Origin: Paracoccaceae bacterium
Lineage (GTDB): Bacteria; Pseudomonadota; Alphaproteobacteria; Rhodobacterales; Rhodobacteraceae
Direction of reading: 5' to 3'
DNA: 64,000 nucleotides
NCBI GenBank assembly: GCA_019090795.1
Contig: JAHRVG010000022.1
Coordinates: 1 to 64,000, forward strand
In this document: in pieces, positions 50,178 to 60,036 of the stretch
Position numbering within the stretch: the stretch's first letter is position 1
Layout of the letters: every line of letters starts with the position of its first letter
Notes under the pieces: generated by a model
Databases searched by the model: none
What the model saw: only the letters and a program-made list of their open reading frames with translations
Told to the model about the DNA's origin: nothing
Position numbers and translations under genes: made by a program

Positions 50178-53100
50178 ATGTCCAAGCAAGAAATCACACT
50201 CAATGACCGTTATGACCTGAGTAAGGACACGGTTCTACTAAATGGCACACAGGCATTGGTTCGGGTTATGTTGGCGCAAAAAGCGCGGGACAAGGCAGCG
50301 GGGTTGAACACAGCCGGTTTTGTCACCGGCTATCGCGGTTCGCCGTTGGGCGCTGTCGACAGTCAGATGATGCTCGCTCACAAGCCGTTGACGGCTTCGG
50401 ATGTAACGTTCCAATCGGGTTTAAACGAGGATCTGGCCGCCACCGCCATTTGGGGAACACAACAGGCGGAACTGCGGGGCGATGGCAAATATGACGGTGT
50501 TTTTGGCATGTGGTACGGCAAGGGGCCGGGTGTAGATCGTTCCGGGGATGTGTTTCGCCACGCCAATATGGCCGGCAGCTCGGTGAATGGCGGTGTGCTG
50601 GTGTGCATGGGGGATGACCACACGGGCGAAAGCTCGACCGTTGTTCACCAGTCCGAATTTGCGCTGGTTGATGCGATGATGCCGATCCTGTCGCCCGCTG
50701 GTGTGCAGGAAATTTTGGATTATGGCGCTTATGGTTATGCGCTCAGCCGCTATTCAGGTTGCTGGGTTGGGATCAAATGCGTCAAGGACACGATTGAATC
50801 CACCGCTGTTGTTGATGGTGGCCCGGATCGGGTATCCATCCAGCTGCCACTTGATTTTGATATGCCCGAGGATGGCGTCAATATTCGGGCGCAGGACCAC
50901 TGGGTCGAGCAAGAAGCCCGCCTGGTGGATTACAAACGCTTTGCCGCCGAGGCCTTTGCCCGTGCAAACAAGCTGGACAAACGGATGTATGGCCAGGCTG
51001 GCGCGAAAATTGGCATCGTGTCGGCGGGCAAGAGCTGGCTTGATACGTCACATGCGCTGGAGCTGTTGGGTATTGATGCAAAACAGGCGCAAGACATGGG
51101 TATTACAACCTATAAAGTTGCGATGGTCTGGCCGCTGGACATGACATCATTCACCGAATGGGCCGAGGGGCTGGACCTGATTATTGTGGTCGAGGAAAAG
51201 CGCAAATTGATCGAAGTGCAGATCAAAGAGGCGATTTTTAGTAATCCCGAACGCCAGCGGGTGATTGGCTGGAAACATGATCAGCGCCCTGAGGAAACGA
51301 TTTTTTCGGTCAAAAGTGCGCTTGATCCGGTGTTGATTGCCCAGAAACTGGGGATGCTTCTGGGCGAACAAGGGGTAGGCTCGGCTAACATGACCAAGGC
51401 GCTTGCGGCGCTTGATCAGGCAACAAAGGCGGATAATGCCACCGACATTGCGGCGCGCCTGCCGTGGTTCTGTTCCGGTTGCCCGCACAATACCTCGACC
51501 AAAGTGCCCGAGGGCTCTCGCGCTTATGCGGGGATTGGTTGCCATACAATGGTGCTGTGGATGGATCGCAACACCTATGGCTTTACCCACATGGGGGCCG
51601 AGGGGGCGAATTGGGTCGGGGAATCGCTGTTTTCCACCCGCGATCATGTTTTTCAGAACCTTGGCGATGGCACTTACAATCATTCCGGTGTTTTGGCGAT
51701 CCGATCAGCGTTGGCCGCCAAAACCAACATTACCTATAAAATATTGTTCAACGATGCGGTGGCGATGACCGGCGGCCAAAATCATGAAGGTGGATTAAGC
51801 GCACAACGAATTTGTGCTGAGGTCCTCGGGATGGGCGTTGAAAGCCTGGCATTGGTTTATGACGAAAAAGAGGACATTCCCTTTGATGAATTTCCCAAAA
51901 GCGTCCGGTTCTTTGAGCGAAGTGAACTGATGAAAGTTCAGGAAGAATTTCGTGAAATCAAAGGCGTATCCGTCATAGTTTATGCGCAGACCTGTGCTGC
52001 GGAAAAACGTCGTCGCCGCAAGCGCGGCACGTTTCCTGATCCGGATCAACGGGTGTTCATTAACCCCGAAGTTTGCGAGGGCTGTGGTGATTGCGGGGTG
52101 CAATCGAACTGTGTGTCGATAACACCGCTAGAGACAGAACTGGGGCGCAAACGCCAGATTGACCAGTCGTCCTGCAATAAGGATTTTAGCTGCTTGAACG
52201 GCTTTTGTCCCAGTTTCGTCACAGTACACGGGGGCAAACTGCGCAAAGCGGCGGCCAGTGGTATTACCTTGCCAGATCTACCAAAGCCGGAACTTCCAGT
52301 GATTTCCGGCAGCCACAATATTGTGATTACCGGCGTTGGTGGCACCGGTGTTGTCACGGTTGGTGCGGTGCTGGCGATGGCGGCGCGGGTAGAGGGCAAG
52401 GGCGCTGGAATGATTGAAATGGCCGGTCTTGCGCAAAAAGGCGGGGCGGTGCATATTCACATGCGTTTGGCGGAAAAACCGGCTGATATCAATTCGATAC
52501 GTGTGTCTGTAGGTGAGGCTGATGCCGTCATCGGGGGCGATATGGTGGTTACGGCCGGGGCGAAAACCCTTGGCTTGATGACGCGCGGGCGTACCAAAGT
52601 TGTGTGCAACAGCCACGAGATTATCACCGGCGAATTTACCCACAACACCGAATTCTCCTTGCCAACTGATCGGATGGAACTGTCGCTGACCGGGCGTCTC
52701 GGCGATGATGCGGTCGGGTTTCTAGAGGCTACAGAACTGGCGCGGGTGCATCTGGGCGACAGTATTTTTGCTAATGTTCTGATCCTAGGGGCCGCATGGC
52801 AATCCGGCCTGTTACCACTGGCGCACGGATCGATCATGCGCGCGCTTGAGCTGAATGGCGCGAGCGTCGAGGCCAGTAAACATGCCTTTGAAGTTGGACG
52901 TTGGGCGATAGCGGAACCGGAAGCGGCGGCGGCGTCTTTGAAGCGTGAAGTGGTAGCACTGCCCAAATCACTGGAAGAGAGAATTGCCTTTCGGGCTGAG
53001 CATTTGAAAGCCTATCAAAACAAGCGGCTGGCAAAGCGCTATCGCATGTTTGTCGAGCAGTTTGAGGATGAGATTCTGCGCGAGGCTGTGGCCAAGTCCT

Positions 53101-53585
53101 ATCATAAGCTTTTGAGTTACAAGGATGAATACGAGGTAGCACGCTTGCACTCGAAACATCTGGAGCAGTTGGTCGAGGAGCAGTTTGAAGATGTGAAGAC
53201 CCTGCGGCTTCATCTGGCCCCCCCCGTTTTAGCCAAGGCTGGTAATGAGGGCCGCCCGTCAAAACGTAGTTTTGGCGGCTGGATGCTGGGGACTTTGGGT
53301 TGGTTGCAAAAAGGCAAGGTGTTGCGCGGAACGCCGTTTGATCCCTTTGGCCGCACGGACGAGCGCAAGATGGAACGGGCACTGATCGAGGAATTTGAGC
53401 GCGATATGGCAGAGGTGTTGGAAAAAGGAGGCGCAGCAAATGACACAGCGCTTGCCTTGGCTGAATTACCCTTATCCATTCGCGGTTTCGGGCCGGTGAA
53501 ACAGGAAAATGCTTTGGTAGCGGGGAAACGGCGTGAGGAATTACTGATGGCATTACGGGCACCGGTTGCCCATGCGGCAGAGTAG
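50178..53585 (+). CDS. indolepyruvate ferredoxin oxidoreductase, fused IorAB-type single chain
   Basis: CSGCPHNTSTKVPEGSRAYAGIGCHTMVLWMDRNT, EVCEGCGDCGVQSNCVSITPLETELGRKRQIDQSSCNKDFSCLNGFCPSF, GVGGTGVVTVGAVLAMAA. Confidence 0.95.
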   Translation: MSKQEITLNDRYDLSKDTVLLNGTQALVRVMLAQKARDKAAGLNTAGFVTGYRGSPLGAVDSQMMLAHKPLTASDVTFQSGLNEDLAATAIWGTQQAELRGDGKYDGVFGMWYGKGPGVDRSGDVFRHANMAGSSVNGGVLVCMGDDHTGESSTVVHQSEFALVDAMMPILSPAGVQEILDYGAYGYALSRYSGCWVGIKCVKDTIESTAVVDGGPDRVSIQLPLDFDMPEDGVNIRAQDHWVEQEARLVDYKRFAAEAFARANKLDKRMYGQAGAKIGIVSAGKSWLDTSHALELLGIDAKQAQDMGITTYKVAMVWPLDMTSFTEWAEGLDLIIVVEEKRKLIEVQIKEAIFSNPERQRVIGWKHDQRPEETIFSVKSALDPVLIAQKLGMLLGEQGVGSANMTKALAALDQATKADNATDIAARLPWFCSGCPHNTSTKVPEGSRAYAGIGCHTMVLWMDRNTYGFTHMGAEGANWVGESLFSTRDHVFQNLGDGTYNHSGVLAIRSALAAKTNITYKILFNDAVAMTGGQNHEGGLSAQRICAEVLGMGVESLALVYDEKEDIPFDEFPKSVRFFERSELMKVQEEFREIKGVSVIVYAQTCAAEKRRRRKRGTFPDPDQRVFINPEVCEGCGDCGVQSNCVSITPLETELGRKRQIDQSSCNKDFSCLNGFCPSFVTVHGGKLRKAAASGITLPDLPKPELPVISGSHNIVITGVGGTGVVTVGAVLAMAARVEGKGAGMIEMAGLAQKGGAVHIHMRLAEKPADINSIRVSVGEADAVIGGDMVVTAGAKTLGLMTRGRTKVVCNSHEIITGEFTHNTEFSLPTDRMELSLTGRLGDDAVGFLEATELARVHLGDSIFANVLILGAAWQSGLLPLAHGSIMRALELNGASVEASKHAFEVGRWAIAEPEAAAASLKREVVALPKSLEERIAFRAEHLKAYQNKRLAKRYRMFVEQFEDEILREAVAKSYHKLLSYKDEYEVARLHSKHLEQLVEEQFEDVKTLRLHLAPPVLAKAGNEGRPSKRSFGGWMLGTLGWLQKGKVLRGTPFDPFGRTDERKMERALIEEFERDMAEVLEKGGAANDTALALAELPLSIRGFGPVKQENALVAGKRREELLMALRAPVAHAAE

Positions 53586-53595
53586 GGCGACGCTC

Positions 53596-53614
53596 ACGGG
53601 GGATTGACCCCCGT
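53596..53614. terminator. hairpin downstream of fused indolepyruvate oxidoreductase
   Basis: ACGGGGG-ATTGA-CCCCCGT perfect stem, no clear T-tract. Confidence 0.4.
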
Positions 53615-53654
53615 TCCCCCCGGCGCAGTCGCGCGGCGCTTCGATTTCAAGGTA

Positions 53655-53882
53655 TCACCGTTTCTTGATCAGGTAGCTTTGGGGCGCGCTGTCGGTGTTC
53701 TGGCCAAGCAGTTCATGGCCCTGTTCTATGCAAAAATGCGGCATGTCGACGATCGCTGCCGGGTCGTCTGCCAGCACGTGCAGCACCTGGCCTGATTGCA
53801 GCGCTTGCAGGCGTTTGCGCGCCTTTAGCACGGGAAGAGGGCACAACAGGCCGGTGGCGTCGAGTTCAGCATCATGGGTCAT
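53655..53882 (-). CDS. TusA-family sulfurtransferase
   Basis: LDATGLLCPLPVLKARKRLQALQSGQVLHVLADDPAA (CPxP motif); start MTHDAELD. Confidence 0.92.
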   Translation of the reverse strand: MTHDAELDATGLLCPLPVLKARKRLQALQSGQVLHVLADDPAAIVDMPHFCIEQGHELLGQNTDSAPQSYLIKKR

Positions 53883-54089
53883 AGGGCTGCGATACTTTGA
53901 AATGTTGCAAGAGTCCACGGTGCTGTGATCACTCGCGGGGTGACGGGCACGCATTTCGGGGCTATAGCAATTTGAGGTATGTTTGAAGCACCGTTTGGTC
54001 CTAGCAATGTACCCGAGATACTGAAAATATCAGTTTTTCGTTTCAGTAGGAGTCTTAAGCTTAAATCGAAAAGCACTTGAGGGTTAGAC

Positions 54090-54842
54090 ATGTTTGGAAT
54101 TGATATCATTGATGCGGGTCTATTGCCGTCGCTGTTTGTGGCGCTTTTGGCGGGAGTGATCTCCTTTCTCAGCCCTTGCGTGTTGCCCATTGTACCGCCG
54201 TATCTGGCCTATATGGGCGGGATTTCCATGTCCGAAATGACCGGCGAGCAACAAAAACGCCGACCGGTGATCATTGCGGCGCTGTTTTTTGCGCTGGGGT
54301 TGTCCACAGTGTTCATTTTTCTGGGCTTCACCGCGTCGGTTCTGGGGCAGATGTTCTTGCAAAACCAGCGCGCGTTCAGCATTGCTGCGGGGGCGGTTGT
54401 GGTGCTGTTCGGGCTGCATTTTCTGGGTGTGATCAGGATTCCTTTTCTGTACAAAGAGGCGCGGATTGATGCGGGCGACAAGGGGGGGTCTGCTTTTGGG
54501 GCCTATATCCTCGGGCTGGCCTTTGCCTTTGGCTGGACGCCGTGTATCGGTCCAATTCTGGGCGCGATCCTGTCGGTGGCGGCGCAGGAGGATTCCGTGG
54601 CACGGGGCACTTTGCTGATGGCGGTTTATGCGATTGGTCTGGGTTTGCCGTTTGTGTTGGCAGCGGTGTTTATCAACCGGGCTGTCGGGGTGATGAACCG
54701 CTTCAAACGCCATATGGGAATGATTGAAAAAACCATGGGTGCCTTGCTGGTAATAGTTGGTATCTTGTTGATAACAGATGCATTTTCTACCTTTTCCTAT
54801 TGGTTGCTGGAGACGTTCCCGGGTCTGGCTGCTGTGGGGTAA
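54090..54842 (+). CDS. ccdA: cytochrome c biogenesis protein CcdA
   Basis: GVISFLSPCVLPIVPPYLAYMGG, GFAFGWTPCIGPILG-like AFAFGWTPCIGPILGAIL. Confidence 0.95.
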   Translation: MFGIDIIDAGLLPSLFVALLAGVISFLSPCVLPIVPPYLAYMGGISMSEMTGEQQKRRPVIIAALFFALGLSTVFIFLGFTASVLGQMFLQNQRAFSIAAGAVVVLFGLHFLGVIRIPFLYKEARIDAGDKGGSAFGAYILGLAFAFGWTPCIGPILGAILSVAAQEDSVARGTLLMAVYAIGLGLPFVLAAVFINRAVGVMNRFKRHMGMIEKTMGALLVIVGILLITDAFSTFSYWLLETFPGLAAVG

Positions 54843-54908
54843 GTCGCCTTACTTTTGCTTAAATTGTTCGCTATTATCGGTGCATAGTAAGTTAAGGCCT
54901 TTGCACCC

Positions 54909-56135
54909 ATGTCCGAGACAGCAAATCAGAGCGTCAAACGACGCCATATGTTTTACATTCCCGGCTATGATCCGATGGTGCCACGACGATACCGCGAATT
55001 GTATCGCTCTGAGGGGGGCGATCAGGCGCGGATTTCCGGTTACGGGTTGAAATTGGGGCCAAAACAGATAAAAACCGTGAATTACGGTTGGGTGGTGGAT
55101 ACCGAAATTAACGGTTTAAAAACCCATACGGATGTAGAGTTTCTGCAATGGTCGGACATTGTGCAGACCTCGATGAATAAGAATATCTTTGGCACCTACG
55201 TTTTGCTGGCGCGCACCGCCTGGGAATATATTGGCAGCGGCGCGTTGTGGCACCTGATGCGGTTGCGGATAGGTCCAATTCTGGCGGCGCTCTATCCGGT
55301 GATGATGCTGGTTTTGCAGTTGTTTGCAGCAATGGTTGCGGCGGGGCTGGTTTTCTGGCTGTCCTCGGTTTTTCTGCATTGGGCTATTGGGGCCGTTGCT
55401 GGAGTGGCGTTGGCGTGTTCTCTTTTGATCTGGTTCAAAAGCAAAGATGCCAAATTATTCGCCTATTACCTGATGCACGATTATGGGTTTTCGGCGCAGT
55501 TCAAGGGTAAAAACCCACCGGAGCTGGAGGCGCGGATGGCGGAATTTGCTGACCGGATTGCAGAGGTATTACGTTTGGATGTCGATGAGGTTCTGATTGT
55601 AGGCCATTCCTCTGGCGCGCATCTGGCGGTGTCGGTTCTGTCTGATCTGATCCGGCGCGGGGCAGTGCAGGCTGGGGGGGCTCCGTTGGGGCTTTTGACG
55701 TTGGGTCAGGTGATTCCGATGGTTAGTTTTTTGCGCGATGCCAGCCGTCTGCGGCGGGATTTACATTTTCTGAGCACGCAGGATTGCCTGAGTTGGGTGG
55801 ATGTTTCGGCCCCCGGTGACGGAGCGAATTTTGCCCTGTGTGATGCGGTTTCGGTAAGCGGAGTTGCGCCAGAACAAGGTAAACTGCACCCATTGGTATT
55901 ATCGGCAGCCTTTAGTCAGACTTTGTCAAAACAGGCTTATGACAAAATCAAGAAACGATTTTTTCGCCTGCATTTTCAGTACCTTTGCGCCTTTGATCAA
56001 CCCGGGGAATATGATTATTTTCAGGTCACAGGCGGGCCAATGACCCTGAAACAAAGGTTTGCCAATCGTGCCCCCAGCCCGTCGCGCATTGAAGTGCCGG
56101 TGAATAAATATACCTCTAGGGATCCGGAGCCGTAG
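54909..56135 (+). CDS. alpha/beta-hydrolase-fold membrane protein (uncharacterised)
   Basis: EVLIVGHSSGAHLAVSVLSDLI nucleophile elbow GHSSG; two central TM segments. Confidence 0.75.
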   Translation: MSETANQSVKRRHMFYIPGYDPMVPRRYRELYRSEGGDQARISGYGLKLGPKQIKTVNYGWVVDTEINGLKTHTDVEFLQWSDIVQTSMNKNIFGTYVLLARTAWEYIGSGALWHLMRLRIGPILAALYPVMMLVLQLFAAMVAAGLVFWLSSVFLHWAIGAVAGVALACSLLIWFKSKDAKLFAYYLMHDYGFSAQFKGKNPPELEARMAEFADRIAEVLRLDVDEVLIVGHSSGAHLAVSVLSDLIRRGAVQAGGAPLGLLTLGQVIPMVSFLRDASRLRRDLHFLSTQDCLSWVDVSAPGDGANFALCDAVSVSGVAPEQGKLHPLVLSAAFSQTLSKQAYDKIKKRFFRLHFQYLCAFDQPGEYDYFQVTGGPMTLKQRFANRAPSPSRIEVPVNKYTSRDPEP

Positions 56136-56349
56136 CATCCCGATACCAGCGGAATACATAAAGACGAATGGCAGAGGCCAAACCTGAATCGATACCGCGT
56201 GCGGCGTCAATTTCTGCGGCCAACTCATTTAGGGCCATGCCTTTGACCTTGGCCACGTCACGAAAGGCCTGCCAGAATTCATTCTCGAGAGAGACCGATG
56301 TGCGATGGCCTTTCAGGGTCAGGGAATGTTTTTTTGGCCGATCAAACAC
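56116..56349 (-). CDS. ribbon-helix-helix domain protein
   Basis: HSLTLKGHRTSVSLENEFWQAFRDVAKVKGMALNELAAEID RHH_4-like. Confidence 0.85.
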   Translation of the reverse strand: MFDRPKKHSLTLKGHRTSVSLENEFWQAFRDVAKVKGMALNELAAEIDAARGIDSGLASAIRLYVFRWYRDATAPDP

Positions 56350-56352
56350 CCC

Positions 56353-57339
56353 TCAAGCCGCCTTCATCTGGCGCACCTCGTCTGCGCCAAGGGCGAGACG
56401 GGCGGGCCGGGAATAATTGAGGGGGTGGGCTTGCAATTCCGGCATAACATCAAACACTTGCTGGCGCGCCTCTGGTTCTAGCGCCATCAAAGTGTCCGGG
56501 CAGGCGTAAAAGCTCTCGGTTGGGACATTTTCCGCGAACACGACCTGATGTTCCTCAAACAGCAGGTGCACATAGGTGGTGTCTTTTTGAGTGCTGTCAG
56601 TGGTGATGCTGGTGCCGTTGATCAGGCCGGAAGCGGGGGCCAGCACCTCAGATTCACCGAATATCTCCGCTGATTTCCCACTGTTGAGCAAGAACCGGTG
56701 CGATGGAGAGACCCACATATCTGCGGTGGGCAGGCCAGGGCCAAAAGCGTCTTTGCTGATCTTGACGGGGCGCAGATGCGGTGCAACGTGCAAACGGGTG
56801 GCGCTGATTTCGCGCTGACCTTTCCACGCTAGCGGTTGCAGGCCATTGTCTGCGGTATGGATCAAGTCACTGGGGTGTAGATCCTCGATTGGCAGGTCAC
56901 CAAATGCGGTCAGAATTCTGGTGCCTGGGGTGAAACAAACCATCGAGTTGGCGGTGACATCTGAATTCTTATGCAGTCTTCGGATACCGTGGATCGCTTC
57001 GCCGCGGTCCAAGTGACCAGAGCGCATCACGATCCGCCCGTTGGCCTGTTTGTGATCCACCGCCATAATTTGCGAGAACTGCACCCGTCTTTGGCTTCGC
57101 GTATTGGGCATAACCAACCCTTCGAAAATAGTCGCCTTGCCGTTTTGCCCTGCCAATTGAAAAATATGATCGTTGATTGAGCAGTGCAGCATCTCCTGCC
57201 CGCTCTGGTTTAGAAACGTGTCGTCTGGGATCAACACACTTGCCTCACCCTCACGGGTGACGGTGATTTGGCCATTCCGTTCAGGATCGCCGGATATTTC
57301 ATAGAATGCGAGTTTCACCTTGCGCCCTTTTACTGCCAA
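56353..57339 (-). CDS. Hint-domain protein 1 of tandem trio
   Basis: VCFTPGTRILTAFGDLPIEDLHPSDLIHTADNGLQPLAWKG...MWVSPSHRFLL. Confidence 0.9.
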   Translation of the reverse strand: MAVKGRKVKLAFYEISGDPERNGQITVTREGEASVLIPDDTFLNQSGQEMLHCSINDHIFQLAGQNGKATIFEGLVMPNTRSQRRVQFSQIMAVDHKQANGRIVMRSGHLDRGEAIHGIRRLHKNSDVTANSMVCFTPGTRILTAFGDLPIEDLHPSDLIHTADNGLQPLAWKGQREISATRLHVAPHLRPVKISKDAFGPGLPTADMWVSPSHRFLLNSGKSAEIFGESEVLAPASGLINGTSITTDSTQKDTTYVHLLFEEHQVVFAENVPTESFYACPDTLMALEPEARQQVFDVMPELQAHPLNYSRPARLALGADEVRQMKAA

Positions 57340-57510
57340 AGGACGGCCCTGATGCGCCTCGTCGCGCGGGGAGTCCTGCCTGATGTGGAACCGATCTTGT
57401 GCCGGTTTCTACAACAACCATGGTGAATCAAATGGTTAATACGATCAAGCCTGAGCGAATCAGGGTTCCAGCTTCCCGAGGAAGTGTTCTAAGTTTGTCA
57501 CAGCACTGGT

Positions 57511-58506
57511 CTATAGAATGCCGCCGGGTGAGGGTTGGTGTCGACCTTCTTGTACGCGCAAAGACAAGCGGGCGGAGGGACCGTAAAGTGTTGGGTCGGT
57601 TTCAAGTTCTGGAAATATATCGAATAACTCGTCTCTTGCCGCGTCCTCGATGCCCGAAAGTGCCGAGGCGCCGGGATGAAAGCTTTCGGTGGCGCTACCG
57701 TTGGCAAAGATGATTTCGTGTTTGTCAAAAAGGATGTGGATATATTCGGTAGAGCGGATGCCGTAATCAACTGTGATAGACAAATCATTCAGCAGGGCCT
57801 TGGCGGGTACCAAAAGTTCTTGCTCGCCGTGTTCCAGCAGGTTTTTCTCGGAACTGACCAACATCCTGTGTTGCGGGGATACCCACATATCGCGAAGTGG
57901 CAGGCCTTCGCCAAAGGCGTTTTTGCGAATGCGGATCGGGCGTAGTTCTGGGTAAGCCATCAGCCGCGCACCGGTCATGCGCTTAGCGCCAACCCAGCGA
58001 ATGGTCTGCAAGCCGTTGTCGGCGGTAATCACCAGATCGCCAGCGCTCAGGGTTTCTACCGGCACTTGACCGCGCGGGGTTGTGATCATGGTTCCAGGGG
58101 TGAAGCAAATGACAATGCTGGGAATATCAACGTAGGGAATACTGGTCGTGTTGCTGAGCAGCTTGAAATTGACAATTTTCTGACCCGGGCTAATCGAACC
58201 GGACAGCAGAACAATGCGATCTACCGCATCATCTACCCCGTCGCTCGCCGACGTAAGGTAGAAAAAGGTTATCATACCGCCGCCGGTCACGTGGGCACTG
58301 TAGATTTCCACTCCGGTTCCGGCATTGTTCGGATAGGCGCTTGAAGTGAATTCGGTGTCGTCGATGGAGAACTGGTTGCCGCCATCAATCGTACCAGAAT
58401 CCAATGCGGCATCGTCATCGGACACAACGGCGGTACCCGTTGTGCCAATGTTCATTTTGTGAGCCACAGAGGGATCACTAGTGATCTCAAAAAAGGTAAA
58501 TTCCAT
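57511..58506 (-). CDS. Hint-domain protein 2 of tandem trio
   Basis: VICFTPGTMITTPRGQVPVETLSAGDLVITADNGLQTIRWVG...MWVSPQHRMLV. Confidence 0.92.
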   Translation of the reverse strand: MEFTFFEITSDPSVAHKMNIGTTGTAVVSDDDAALDSGTIDGGNQFSIDDTEFTSSAYPNNAGTGVEIYSAHVTGGGMITFFYLTSASDGVDDAVDRIVLLSGSISPGQKIVNFKLLSNTTSIPYVDIPSIVICFTPGTMITTPRGQVPVETLSAGDLVITADNGLQTIRWVGAKRMTGARLMAYPELRPIRIRKNAFGEGLPLRDMWVSPQHRMLVSSEKNLLEHGEQELLVPAKALLNDLSITVDYGIRSTEYIHILFDKHEIIFANGSATESFHPGASALSGIEDAARDELFDIFPELETDPTLYGPSARLSLRVQEGRHQPSPGGIL

Positions 58507-58661
58507 TTACCTGCCCGATATTTAAGGCGGATAAGCCCCCTGTTATCTGGGGGGGTCATAACTGCCTGCCTCTTGTTGCCTTTACCCCTCTTTGTGGGTC
58601 TGGCACTGCTGTCCACATTATACGGTATTTTCAGTGAGGTTCAACAAGTATTAAGGAACAG

Positions 58662-59621
58662 TTAACGCGTTAAGGGAGGTGGTTGCGGAGTGAATAACAA
58701 GGCTTCGTGGGGCTTTAGAACGCGCCGCGCGCTGGGGCCAAAACAGTGTGGGTTTATTTGTAGCTCGGGAAAAATTTCGAATAGTTCCGCGCGCGACGCC
58801 TCCTCGATTGCATTCATACCCATCACACCGGGATGAAAGCTCTCGGTCAGGGTGCCATTAGCGGTTATTAGCTCGTGTTTATCAAACAGGATATGAATGT
58901 ATTCAGTGCGGGTGGTTTTGCGGTCAATCTGTACTGTTTGGTCGTTGATCATGTCTTTGGCAGGAACCAAAATCTCCTTTGTGTCGAATTGCAACATTGC
59001 TTGGGGGCCGGAAACCAGCATCCGGTGTTGGGGGGATACGGTGAGGTCGTGTGTTGGTAAACCGGGGCCAAGTGCGTCTTTGTGGATGCTGATCGGGCGC
59101 AGATGCGGATTGGCATAGAGACGTGCCCCGGTGATGATTTTGCGACCAATCCAGCGGATTGCTTGTAAGCCATGGTCGCGGGTGATTACCAGATCGCCAA
59201 TTTTCAAGTCCTCCACCAAACGAGTGCCAAGTGGCGTGGCGATCAACGCGCCGGGGGTAAAGCAGATCACATCGGTATAGTCCCAACCAGTTGTGTGGCT
59301 TTGATACGAACCCAGATGTGCGCCAACACTAAAGGCAGATCCGGGGCCAGGCAGAAAATACCATGAACCACCGGTATTGAAAAAATAGAAAGTTTCGACA
59401 TGAGAGTCTCCTCCAGTGTCGGAGAAGGATACGTCAATGGCAAAGGGGGCACCTGTTGTCCCGCCAAAGGCACCATCGTTTATACTGATGGTTTCATTCC
59501 CATCACCACGACCATGATAAGAATCATCATTGTCGTCAAAGGTGGCGTTATAGGAAGTATTGTAATCGGCGTTATAATAGGTGCCGCTCCATCGGAACGC
59601 TTCTGCTGTGTATTGTGCCAT
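58662..59621 (-). CDS. Hint-domain protein 3 of tandem trio
   Basis: VICFTPGALIATPLGTRLVEDLKIGDLVITRDHGLQAIRWIG...LTVSPQHRMLV. Confidence 0.92.
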   Translation of the reverse strand: MAQYTAEAFRWSGTYYNADYNTSYNATFDDNDDSYHGRGDGNETISINDGAFGGTTGAPFAIDVSFSDTGGDSHVETFYFFNTGGSWYFLPGPGSAFSVGAHLGSYQSHTTGWDYTDVICFTPGALIATPLGTRLVEDLKIGDLVITRDHGLQAIRWIGRKIITGARLYANPHLRPISIHKDALGPGLPTHDLTVSPQHRMLVSGPQAMLQFDTKEILVPAKDMINDQTVQIDRKTTRTEYIHILFDKHELITANGTLTESFHPGVMGMNAIEEASRAELFEIFPELQINPHCFGPSARRVLKPHEALLFTPQPPPLTR

Positions 59622-59642
59622 ATTTGTTACCGCAAGCGAATG

Positions 59643-59906
59643 CTACCGGCCTTTCTCTTGGACGTATCGTTGATCCAGCGCCGCAAACAAACTGCGCATC
59701 CCGCCAGTGGACAGCTTGAATTTGATTGCGCCCGCGCCAAGGGAGCGCTCACTTGCCTGTTTTTCCTCAGGATAGAGTTTGGCGCGGTGTTTCCTGACTA
59801 ATGAATCAGCAAAAAGCCTGTTTTTTTTACTATCTTTCATCTCGCCCTCAATCTGTTGTTCCCAGTTAGAGGGAGAAAGTTGAATAACAGGTAAGGGTTC
59901 AAGCAT
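59643..59906 (-). CDS. small basic hypothetical protein (start uncertain; MKDSKKNRLF at 59840 possible)
   Basis: Open frame co-directional with and 21 nt upstream of Hint 3; no family recognised. Confidence 0.5.
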   Translation of the reverse strand: MLEPLPVIQLSPSNWEQQIEGEMKDSKKNRLFADSLVRKHRAKLYPEEKQASERSLGAGAIKFKLSTGGMRSLFAALDQRYVQEKGR

Positions 59907-60036
59907 AGTTGAAACAGAAAATTGAAAAAATTTTAGTCAAATTGGCAAGCTGTGCTGTGTTGATCCTTGTCAAAGACATGCCGTGAGTTTGGTGGGTAGC
60001 ATGGGGCGATTTCAACATAGGCTAGGAGACTTTCTC

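Noticed and set aside
58459-58665. 68-aa plus-strand ORF with hydrophobic stretch between Hint 2 and Hint 3
   Set aside because: Overlaps the start of Hint 2 on the opposite strand and abuts Hint 3; no independent coding evidence, though a small membrane protein cannot be excluded.
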